From: a virus
Virus record (IMG/VR): IMGVR_UViG_3300021062_000037
Span: 1 to 27,154 of that record
Length of the DNA stretch: 27,154 nt
Direction: 5' to 3' (one strand)
In this document: in pieces, positions 21,882 to 26,879 of the stretch
Position numbering within the stretch: position 1 is the stretch's first letter
Layout of the letters: each line of letters opens with the position of its first letter
The notes under the pieces: generated by a model
Database searches by the model: none
Seen by the model: only the letters and a program-made list of their open reading frames with translations
Told to the model about the DNA's origin: nothing
Program-made: the position numbers and the translations under genes

Positions 21882-22570
21882 GACTGCGGCGCTCCTGGCA
21901 GCGGCATCCAGTGACTTGGCTGGTATTCCCAAACCTTCAGACGCCGGCCTTTCCACTCCCAGCGGGTTTCGTTCTCATACAAACGGCAATCGGGACTGAG
22001 CAGAACGCCCGTCGCCATTTCCCAATTCCTAACCTTGCCGTCATCATCGCGGTCTGTGACGATGTAGAGGAGGATTGCGCGCATCTCAGGGGCGCTTGAA
22101 ACATCCTGCCACTCCCGGTCGCTCAGCTGCTGCCTAAGCTCCTCAACCTCTTTGCGCATGTCGGCTACGCCTCTCGCGTAACCAGTCTCTTCTTCCCTCC
22201 GCAAAGCCTGCTGATGATCGGATTGCATCGAATACATGGCGCGCTGCGTGTCGCTATCTTCCGCGCGGTACCGAGCAAGTTGGTCTTCGGCGTTACGCAG
22301 CGCTTGCAGTAGCGCGAATTCTCCCGGTTGTTTTATCTGGCACGCTGGCTCCGATCCGGGCAGAGAACCGAAGTGGTTGCGAGCGTCGACCTCGGACCGG
22401 CACACCTCGCCGCAGTAGTAGCATCGCCAGGTGTTCTGAAGCACCGGGATCTTGCGGAGCAGGGCGACAGCGCGGCGTATCTCTTGCTGCGAAGATAGGC
22501 TGATGCCCTCGAATTCATCGTCTAGAGCTTCCGCCACCCGATCCGCGTCCTCGAGCTTCACGTCAGTCAT
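21878..22570 (-). CDS. DUF551-domain protein with Cys/His segment
   Basis: ATG 22570 overlaps the upstream stop, giving 230 residues. Parts in order: an N-terminal helical region; a possible zinc site (WRCYYCGEVCRSEVDARNHF, then EPACQ) near residues 47-75; a coiled coil (about 85-150); and a C-terminal DUF551 domain. That domain has EWQDVSSAPEMRAILLYIV and PSHWMPLPGAP. DUF551 domains are mobile modules of phage accessory proteins, often at the C terminus of coiled-coil proteins. Function unknown. Confidence 0.7.
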   Translation of the reverse strand: MTDVKLEDADRVAEALDDEFEGISLSSQQEIRRAVALLRKIPVLQNTWRCYYCGEVCRSEVDARNHFGSLPGSEPACQIKQPGEFALLQALRNAEDQLARYRAEDSDTQRAMYSMQSDHQQALRREEETGYARGVADMRKEVEELRQQLSDREWQDVSSAPEMRAILLYIVTDRDDDGKVRNWEMATGVLLSPDCRLYENETRWEWKGRRLKVWEYQPSHWMPLPGAPQS

Positions 22571-22842
22571 GGCGCGGCTCCAGTGAACGCACGCGGACAA
22601 AGCCTTACCTGGTCTGCCTCGCCGACCCTGACGACCGTTCTCCAAACATGGCTGCACTGATCCGCCCGCATGCCCACTGGCGGCCTGAGCCAATGGCCGT
22701 TCCAGTGCTCCTGGACTTGGAATACTTTAGAATAGGCAGTTCTGGCGTGTTCAGCAGCCTGATTTGGCGTCGAGAATCCCAAGCTGGAAACCCATTGATA
22801 ACCACCCGAATTTCGTAAACCGTTGTGCCAAGTGACGCTCAT
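22567..22842 (-). CDS. 91-residue early protein
   Basis: ATG 22842 overlaps the upstream stop; a start at 22884 would overlap by 45 bp and is less likely. The protein has several Trp and His residues (MSVTWHNGLRNSGGYQWV, EHWNGHWLRPPV) and two cysteines. No known family seen. Confidence 0.45.
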   Translation of the reverse strand: MSVTWHNGLRNSGGYQWVSSLGFSTPNQAAEHARTAYSKVFQVQEHWNGHWLRPPVGMRADQCSHVWRTVVRVGEADQVRLCPRAFTGAAP

Positions 22843-23057
22843 GACCGTGGCACCACTGGAATCACCGAATCTGACTTCATGCACGTCATGGTGGATCCGT
22901 CGATCAGCCCTATGCCTCCACTGCGCGCGCAGTCCTCTCGGAATGCGCTCTCTTTGTTCGATTCATAAACCGCACAGGCTATGAGCAATATGAACATCAC
23001 TCCAAAAAACCCAAACACCGAGAAAAGAAAGACATCTTCCGTTTCGTATCTATTCAC
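22839..23057 (-). CDS. Small membrane protein with external Cys pair
   Basis: The start is GTG 23057 in a GTGA overlap with the upstream gene. The 72-residue product has one membrane helix (VFLFSVFGFFGVMFILLIAC, residues 9-28) and a tail with two cysteines (DCARSGGIGLIDGSTMTCMK) that could form a disulfide in the periplasm. Function unknown. Confidence 0.5.
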   Translation of the reverse strand: MNRYETEDVFLFSVFGFFGVMFILLIACAVYESNKESAFREDCARSGGIGLIDGSTMTCMKSDSVIPVVPRS

Positions 23058-23338
23058 AAAAGATCCTCCATCCCCAACGAATCGACATACCGCAGCTCCG
23101 CCGAGTCCTCATCGCAAGGCTCGCAAACCTCACACACGCCATCCGCGCAGTCCTGGCAGCACTCGCACTTCGCCTGCGGGTGCCAGCACGTCTCACAGCG
23201 CGGGGGCGTCTGCTGGCATGTGCAATCGTCCTCGATCACGCCTGAGCCGCAGGGGCAGGGGATCGATGCCGGCGCTGGCTTGGGCTCGGCGTAGATGATG
23301 TCGAGCGCGTACAGCATGGATTTGATGGAAGCGCTCAT
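23054..23338 (-). CDS. Cys-rich small protein, probably metal-binding
   Basis: The 94-residue protein holds 13 cysteines between residues 28 and 75, beginning with PCPCGSGV (resembling a SEC-C type start) and continuing with C-x-C, C-x-x-C and CC groups. The flanks are ordinary helices, ending GMEDLL. Several zinc ions could be bound. It is coupled to both neighbours. No specific family fits the whole pattern. Confidence 0.55.
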   Translation of the reverse strand: MSASIKSMLYALDIIYAEPKPAPASIPCPCGSGVIEDDCTCQQTPPRCETCWHPQAKCECCQDCADGVCEVCEPCDEDSAELRYVDSLGMEDLL

Positions 23339-23517
23339 TTCTCCTCCAGCAATTCTCTGAGCCTCTCGATAGCGTGCTCCTCGCTAAGCCCCGAGCTGAT
23401 CGGCATGCCCAGGTCCCAGTCGGGCTCGCATGCGATGTATCCGCCGTTGCCGTCGTATGTGACCTCTATCGGCACGTCCACGCCGTTGACGCGCACGGTT
23501 GTTTGCTTTGTGGTCAT
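23335..23517 (-). CDS. 60-residue early protein
   Basis: The product begins MTTKQTTVRVNGVDVPIEVT, a beta hairpin, followed by GNGGYIACEPDWDLG and a C-terminal helix (EEHAIERLRELLEEK). The layout resembles HicB-like or other small alpha/beta folds, but the match is loose. ATGA overlaps join it to both neighbours. Confidence 0.5.
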   Translation of the reverse strand: MTTKQTTVRVNGVDVPIEVTYDGNGGYIACEPDWDLGMPISSGLSEEHAIERLRELLEEK

Positions 23518-23837
23518 GAATGCCGGCCCTCGGCTTTTGCTATTGCCGCCTTAGCTGTTTTGGCGATCGCCCAGAAATCGGCAGCCACTTCGTCTGGATC
23601 GTCCGTAGCTCCGCATTCAACGATAGCCAATATGCTCTGCAGCGCTGATATAAGATCTGGCGCGGCGGCGATAAGCTGCGCGTTGGCTGCTCCTTCCTGA
23701 GCATCTACTCTGCCCTCCATACCGTAGCGACCCTTCAGGTGGTGTATCTGAGCCACTATTCCGCCGTGTGGCGCGCGCACGTTGTAAGCCTCACCAAGCT
23801 CGGCCACCCAAGGGCCTGGCGTGTGGCTGGCGCTCAT
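23514..23837 (-). CDS. Conserved HTPGPW-type phage protein
   Basis: ATG 23837 overlaps the small membrane gene upstream, giving 107 residues. The protein shows the well-known phage pattern HTPGPWVAE...NAQLIAAAPDLISALQSI, found in a great many early operons without a known role. The N-terminal part is beta, the C-terminal part helical. Expression is supported by coupling on both sides. Confidence 0.75.
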   Translation of the reverse strand: MSASHTPGPWVAELGEAYNVRAPHGGIVAQIHHLKGRYGMEGRVDAQEGAANAQLIAAAPDLISALQSILAIVECGATDDPDEVAADFWAIAKTAKAAIAKAEGRHS

Positions 23838-23953
23838 ACACTCACCGCCGCATTCATGACCCACAGCGGGAGCGAGGTCATCGCCACATACGCACCGCAG
23901 ATCAGCATGCCGACCAGGGTGTGAGTAGAGAGGCTGTCGAGCCAGGCGCACAT
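23834..23953 (-). CDS. 39-residue membrane peptide
   Basis: This short frame starts at ATG 23953, sharing one base with the upstream stop (TGATG), and ends in an ATGA overlap with the next gene. The peptide is almost entirely hydrophobic (LVGMLICGAYVAMTSLPLWV) and should span the membrane once. Perfect coupling at both ends makes expression likely. Confidence 0.5.
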   Translation of the reverse strand: MCAWLDSLSTHTLVGMLICGAYVAMTSLPLWVMNAAVSV

Positions 23954-24372
23954 CAGTGCACGTCCTCTGCAATCACAGCCATCTGCTGCACCTTCGCAAC
24001 GATGTCGCGAGCGAAGTTTGAATCGGCCGGGTGGTAGCGGTCGGCGTAGACACGCATCGCCTTGGCACATTTCTCGGCATTGCTCCGCCACTCGTAACAA
24101 GTATCGCCGTTCGCTTGCTTTGAGCATTGGCTCATGCGCTCGTAGAACACCAAGGTGGTGTCTGGAATGCCCATGAATCTAGAGACATCCAAATTGCTGG
24201 CGGTTGAAAAATCGTAACTAGATTTGACCTGTGCGAAGAATCCAATCCAGCCAAGGACGCATCCAGGCGTCCCGCATTCACCGGGCGGCACTCGAAGGCA
24301 TTTGAAATCGAAAAGAGACGGATTGCGCTCGATATGAGCTGCAGCCTTCAAGATCGCTTGTCTGATGTTCAT
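23953..24372 (-). CDS. 139-residue early phage protein
   Basis: ATG 24372 overlaps the upstream stop. The protein begins MNIRQAILKAAAHIERNPSL and includes VPPGECGTPGCVLGWIGFFA, a Cys-Gly-Thr-Pro-Gly-Cys motif I know from small phage proteins in similar operons. It ends in a helical region with HPADSNFARDIVAKVQQMAV. A fold or role is not known. Confidence 0.6.
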   Translation of the reverse strand: MNIRQAILKAAAHIERNPSLFDFKCLRVPPGECGTPGCVLGWIGFFAQVKSSYDFSTASNLDVSRFMGIPDTTLVFYERMSQCSKQANGDTCYEWRSNAEKCAKAMRVYADRYHPADSNFARDIVAKVQQMAVIAEDVH

Positions 24373-24608
24373 CGCGAAACCCTCTGCTGAAACTCCACAG
24401 CGCACGGCGTGCGGTAGATCGTCTGCCGATACGCGCGCTTGCTAAAGAACACTGGATATGGATCGCCGCTGGCGTCGATCTGGACCAGCGTGCGCTGACC
24501 GCGGACTACGGCGAGGCGCACGTACCTGGCAGGCTCGGCGAATATCTCTCTGTGGGCTGCTCGGGCTGCGAGCATCATGGCGAGGCTGTAATCGGCGCGG
24601 TTACGCAT
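24369..24608 (-). CDS. 79-residue basic early protein
   Basis: I start at ATG 24608, which overlaps the end of the preceding gene by 8 bp. The product has an N-terminal helix (YSLAMMLAARAAHREIF) and a beta-rich second half (RYVRLAVVRGQRTLVQID, then DPYPVFFSKRAYRQTI). It is basic and could bind nucleic acid; no family recognised. Confidence 0.5.
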   Translation of the reverse strand: MRNRADYSLAMMLAARAAHREIFAEPARYVRLAVVRGQRTLVQIDASGDPYPVFFSKRAYRQTIYRTPCAVEFQQRVSR

Positions 24609-24813
24609 CGGCGTCCACCTTTGGGTAGCCGTGAGTCCCGTTTGCCATCTGACGGCGACGGCGGGCACACTCCGCTGAGCCTTGATGAGGCTTCGTCCAC
24701 TTCGACCGGGAGCGCTTGCCGCTGCCAGTCGAGATCTTTTGGCTTGAGTGGCCAAAGTACGGCATGACTGAAAGCATTGCTGCGAGGGCAGCGCCTGTGT
24801 GTATTCGCTTCAT
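24601..24813 (-). CDS. Small basic protein with signal-like N terminus
   Basis: ATG 24813 overlaps the upstream stop. The 70-residue product begins MKRIHTGAALAAMLSVMPYF, which could be a signal peptide or membrane helix, followed by a very basic region (GKRSRSKWTKPHQGSAECAR). The phrase KWTKPHQGSAECARRRR recurs in small phage proteins. Function unknown. Confidence 0.45.
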   Translation of the reverse strand: MKRIHTGAALAAMLSVMPYFGHSSQKISTGSGKRSRSKWTKPHQGSAECARRRRQMANGTHGYPKVDADA

Positions 24814-24908
24814 GCCGCACCGCCGAGCGAGATCAGGGCCATTGCGGCGAGGCAGGCGTAGGCGCCAAGGGCGAGGAACCAAGGACTCGCGTGCTTTCTG
24901 GTGCTCAT
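24810..24908 (-). CDS. 32-residue membrane peptide
   Basis: A short frame from ATG 24908 to TGA 24810, in ATGA overlaps with both neighbours, encodes a basic start (MSTRKHASPW) and a single membrane helix (FLALGAYACLAAMALISLGG). Small size hides it from ordinary gene finders; the double overlap is the main evidence. Confidence 0.5.
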   Translation of the reverse strand: MSTRKHASPWFLALGAYACLAAMALISLGGAA

Positions 24909-25117
24909 GCGGCACCGCCCTGACGGTAGGCGACGTCGAAGCAGCCAGCCGAATATTCGGCGCCGTCATCATCGTAGAAAGATCCGACTTCGGAATCCCA
25001 TTGGGCTATTCCGATCTCTTTCTCGTATTCGTTGCCCTCGTAGTCGATGTCGATCTCGAACAGCGCGTACCAGGCGCCGGACTTCAGATCCTCTTTTCGC
25101 GTGATCCTGGTTTCCAT
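24905..25117 (-). CDS. First gene of the early operon, 70 residues
   Basis: ATG 25117 has GGGAG nearby. The acidic product starts METRITRKEDLKSGAWYALF and contains two acidic strands (EIDIDYEGNEYEKEIGIAQW) and a DDDG turn. It is the first gene after the operator-controlled promoter, a place where lambda-like phages put an antiterminator. However, this protein is acidic, not Arg-rich, so an N-like function is unlikely. Family unknown. Confidence 0.6.
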   Translation of the reverse strand: METRITRKEDLKSGAWYALFEIDIDYEGNEYEKEIGIAQWDSEVGSFYDDDGAEYSAGCFDVAYRQGGAA

Positions 25118-25162
25118 CTGCTGCTCCCTCGGCCGTTGTGGTGGCGGCTCGTGTGGGAGGGA

Positions 25163-25192
25163 ATTGAACACCAAACGGTGAATTGCTGTCAA
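25163..25192 (-). promoter_or_regulatory. Early leftward promoter (PL-like)
   Basis: On the minus strand a perfect -35 TTGACA (25192-25187) is followed after 18 bases by TTCAAT (25168-25163), a 4-of-6 match to the -10 with TG just before it. Transcription would start near 25155 and run into the 25117 gene and the whole early operon. One operator lies between the two hexamers and a second abuts the -35. Confidence 0.7.
25167..25182. promoter_or_regulatory. Repressor operator O-L1
   Basis: AACACCAAACGGTGAA, a dyad of CACC/GGTG with a 4-bp centre, lies inside the spacer of the early promoter. Repressor bound here would block RNA polymerase. The same element occurs in the repressor/Cro region. 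Confidence 0.75.
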
Positions 25193-25212
25193 CACCAAAA
25201 GGTGAATTTAAT
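25183..25212 (+). promoter_or_regulatory. Possible divergent promoter for the 25270 gene
   Basis: On the plus strand TTGCTG (25183) and TTTAAT (25207-25212) are 18 bases apart and embrace O-L2. The -10 is good (5 of 6), the -35 weak (3 of 6 certain). It would start a transcript towards the small gene at 25270 and share repression with the early promoter. Confidence 0.25.
25191..25206. promoter_or_regulatory. Repressor operator O-L2
   Basis: AACACCAAAAGGTGAA, 24 bp (centre to centre) from O-L1 and touching the -35 of the early promoter. The near two-turn spacing would put two repressor dimers on about the same DNA face, allowing cooperation. Confidence 0.75.
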
Positions 25213-25223
25213 TTCTCAGGCAC

Positions 25224-25248
25224 AAAAAACCCGGCACAATGGCCGGGT
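25224..25248 (-). terminator. Rho-independent terminator before the early promoter
   Basis: On the minus strand a 7-bp stem ACCCGGC/GCCGGGT with a 6-base loop is followed by a run of six T. It ends leftward transcription from the immunity genes and insulates the early promoter, which begins some 30 bases further on. The stem, loop and T run are read directly. Confidence 0.85.
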
Positions 25249-25269
25249 CACTTCAATTCAGGGGGCGGG

Positions 25270-25452
25270 ATGATGCGTTACAGAGTCATTGAGGAGCTTG
25301 AAGCGCCAGAATCAGAAAGATTCGTGGTGCAGTACGACAGATACGGCGATCATTGGCGCACCAATAGCCGACACCCAGACCAGCTGAGCGCAGAGATCGC
25401 AATGGAGCGACTAGCCAACGGGCCGCGTATAGTCGCCAAGATGGAGGGCTAA
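25270..25452 (+). CDS. 60-residue plus-strand protein of the immunity region
   Basis: Two ATG codons in tandem (25270 and 25273) follow GGGGGCGGG. The product (MMRYRVIEELEAPESERFVV, then YGDHWRTNSRHPDQLSAEIA, ending VAKMEG) looks like a real small alpha/beta protein. It is the only plus-strand gene between the early promoter and the Cro-like gene. Its stop overlaps the stop of the convergent gene. It may be fired from a promoter overlapping the operators. No family recognised. Confidence 0.55.
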   Translation: MMRYRVIEELEAPESERFVVQYDRYGDHWRTNSRHPDQLSAEIAMERLANGPRIVAKMEG

Positions 25453-25628
25453 GGCTTCCTGGCTACTTGCCCTATCGCATTTCCCATCAGTACCAACTGA
25501 ACCCTGATCTCTTCAAGTCGATCGGAGATTTCTTCAAGGGCAACCACCTGGCGCTCTTCCTTGTTCATCGCCTCACGCTGCTCCTTGCGGTGCTGCTTCA
25601 CTATGTCGCCCTTATTGGAAGTGCTCAA
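25449..25628 (-). CDS. 59-residue coiled-coil protein with TTG start
   Basis: TTG 25628 is preceded by AAGGAG at eight bases, an excellent ribosome site that decides the start. The product (MSTSNKGDIVKQHRKEQREA, then ERQVVALEEISDRLEEIRVQ) is a charged helix with heptads and a short hydrophobic end. It lies downstream of the RcsF-like gene on the same strand and upstream of the terminator, so it is probably in the immunity transcript. Function unknown. Confidence 0.55.
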   Translation of the reverse strand: MSTSNKGDIVKQHRKEQREAMNKEERQVVALEEISDRLEEIRVQLVLMGNAIGQVARKP

Positions 25629-25679
25629 GGTCCGATCTCCTTGGGAGTAGTAGGTTATGATGGTGAAGGCGAGTTCTCA

Positions 25680-26048
25680 CTACTGCTTCAAGCGTATGGC
25701 ATCGCCTATGCACTTGACGGAAGAAAAGCAGTTGTTCAACACATCAGAATCTGAGCGTCGCTGGCAGAAAGTGTTGATCACCGCATCAGCACCGAGCTTC
25801 GCCGCTCTTATCTTGACTCCTTCAAGAGCCTCGGCTTCCGTGACATTCCCGGCTTGATATGCATTTCTGTGACAGGAAAGACCGCTTACTTCGCCGATCT
25901 TCTCGTAATCCACAGTCGGTGTGTCCTGCAGCACAACTATCTTTGAAAGTCGCGCCCTCTGGTCGGATGTAAGGCTGTCCACGGATGGGTTCGTCATGCA
26001 ACCAGATAAGCCAGCAGACAGGCCCAAGCCGATGATCAACATCCTCAT
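25680..26048 (-). CDS. RcsF-like outer-membrane lipoprotein
   Basis: The 122-residue protein starts with a lipoprotein signal (MRMLIIGLGLSAGLSGC, lipid Cys17), with GAGGGA as ribosome site. The C-terminal domain resembles RcsF, the sensor of envelope stress: IGEVSGLSC, then KIRAAKLGADAVINTFC, then the ending VKCIGDAIRL. Four cysteines (59, 95, 107, 113) are spaced much like the four disulfide cysteines of RcsF. In the Rcs system RcsF signals through IgaA. Here the gene lies beside the repressor, so it may be expressed in lysogens and alter envelope sensing. Homology is by pattern. Confidence 0.7.
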   Translation of the reverse strand: MRMLIIGLGLSAGLSGCMTNPSVDSLTSDQRARLSKIVVLQDTPTVDYEKIGEVSGLSCHRNAYQAGNVTEAEALEGVKIRAAKLGADAVINTFCQRRSDSDVLNNCFSSVKCIGDAIRLKQ

Positions 26049-26124
26049 TTAGCGTCCCTCGCGTTGTCCTTACTAACCGGCTAAGAACCCCAAGACATCA
26101 CGATCCACCCCCCAAGCTGGCGCG

Positions 26125-26148
26125 AAAAGGGGCCAAGGCATTAGGCCC
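26125..26148 (-). terminator. Probable terminator after the repressor gene
   Basis: On the minus strand GGGCC and GGCCC pair around a 9-base loop that includes the repressor's TAA stop, followed by C and four T. The stem is short but all G-C, so read-through into the RcsF-like gene is possible. Confidence 0.45.
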
Positions 26149-26521
26149 TCAGTCTCCGGTGCTTCTTTGCCTTGAGTTGTATGACGTATTCGAAAGCGTC
26201 TTTTTTGCCGGCCTCGTCGAGATCCTTGTAAATCGGGTCAATTGAGTCTGGAGGCTTGGCAGCCCTGCTTGGATCCCTCGTCAGGGGGCTATTCTTTATC
26301 GAAAGCTGCCCACGGATAAGTCCGGCTCCTGACTCGATGGCCATCACGGCTTTCTCGCCGAAAGATGGCTTCCGACCTGCAACCAAGTCGTTTATGTAGG
26401 AAGGGCTCTTCTCGCATTCTCTGGCCAGCGCAGCTGCGTTTCCTGCGAAATCGCGTCTTATAAGCGCAATTAGGTTCTCAGTTCGAACCAGTTTGAGATT
26501 TTTCAGTTCCGAGGAGTCCAT
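26141..26521 (-). CDS. Short phage repressor, HTH without peptidase domain
   Basis: ATG 26521 gives 126 residues. The N-terminal half is a helix-turn-helix of the XRE/CI type (TENLIALIRRDFAGNAAALA, then CEKSPSYINDLVAGRKPSFG). The C-terminal 40 residues are a charged helix (DEAGKKDAFEYVIQLKAKKH). The S24/LexA-like peptidase domain of a full CI protein (about 230 residues) is absent. It is divergent from the Cro-like gene and separated from it by three operators. No clear ribosome site exists, and a promoter places the start of RNA near the ATG. Confidence 0.75.
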   Translation of the reverse strand: MDSSELKNLKLVRTENLIALIRRDFAGNAAALARECEKSPSYINDLVAGRKPSFGEKAVMAIESGAGLIRGQLSIKNSPLTRDPSRAAKPPDSIDPIYKDLDEAGKKDAFEYVIQLKAKKHRRLRA

Positions 26522-26528
26522 GCCCGGA

Positions 26529-26557
26529 ATGCTAGGCGCGTGACACCATTTGGTGAA
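26529..26557 (-). promoter_or_regulatory. Possible repressor maintenance promoter (PRM-like)
   Basis: Minus-strand TTCACC (26557-26552) and TAGCAT (26534-26529) are 17 bases apart, each 4 of 6. The start point would fall at or next to the repressor ATG, giving a leaderless message like lambda cI. The -35 lies within operator O-R3. Confidence 0.35.
26542..26557. promoter_or_regulatory. Repressor operator O-R3
   Basis: GACACCATTTGGTGAA, nearest the repressor gene. The 12-bp centre CACCATTTGGTG is a perfect palindrome apart from nothing more than its A/T core. Binding here would shut off the repressor's own promoter. Confidence 0.7.
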
Positions 26558-26573
26558 TTCCCCGTTTGGTGTT
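26558..26573. promoter_or_regulatory. Repressor operator O-R2 (one mismatch)
   Basis: Read on the minus strand this is AACACCAAACGGGGAA, one base different from O-L1. It abuts O-R3 with no gap (16 bp centre to centre) and covers the -35 of the rightward promoter. Confidence 0.6.
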
Positions 26574-26595
26574 GCATCATTCAACACCGTATGGT
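26566..26595 (+). promoter_or_regulatory. Rightward promoter (PR-like) for the Cro-like gene
   Basis: TTGGTG (26566) and TATGGT (26590-26595) are 18 bases apart. Both hexamers are imperfect (4 of 6), but position between operators and just before the Cro-like ATG supports them. The leader would be only a few bases. Confidence 0.4.
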
Positions 26596-26598
26596 GAA
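26583..26598. promoter_or_regulatory. Repressor operator O-R1
   Basis: AACACCGTATGGTGAA, next to the Cro-like start and overlapping the rightward -10. It keeps the full CACC/GGTG dyad and lies 25 bp from O-R2. Confidence 0.75.
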
Positions 26599-26606
26599 GT
26601 AGCGGC

Positions 26607-26867
26607 ATGGAGCTAAAAGAGTTTCTCAAGAGCAGTTCAGTCGCCGAGCGAGAGTCGTTTGCACGTCGCTGCGGAACAACCTTGCGACATCTCAATAATG
26701 TCGCGTACGGCTGCAAGACCTGCGGTGAATCTCTTGCGGTCAACATAGATAGAGAATCTGAGGGCCTGGTTTCGTGCGAGACCATGCGGCCCGATGTTGA
26801 CTGGGCGTACCTGCGCGGCTCGCGCTCCTCGCCCGACGGATCGACCACCCTCAAGCGTGCGGGCTGA
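26607..26867 (+). CDS. YdaS/Cro-like DNA-binding regulator
   Basis: The 86-residue protein follows the YdaS/Cro pattern: MELKEFLKSSSVAERESFAR, then CGTTLRHLNNVAYGCKTCGE with the recognition helix, then SLAVNIDRESEGLVSCETMR and RPDVDWAYLRG. It is divergent from the repressor and should bind the same operators to favour lytic growth. The family is also met as the antitoxin-like member of the YdaST pair, but no YdaT gene follows here. Ribosome site weak (GAAG). Confidence 0.85.
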   Translation: MELKEFLKSSSVAERESFARRCGTTLRHLNNVAYGCKTCGESLAVNIDRESEGLVSCETMRPDVDWAYLRGSRSSPDGSTTLKRAG

Positions 26868-26879
26868 CTCTCGTCCGCC

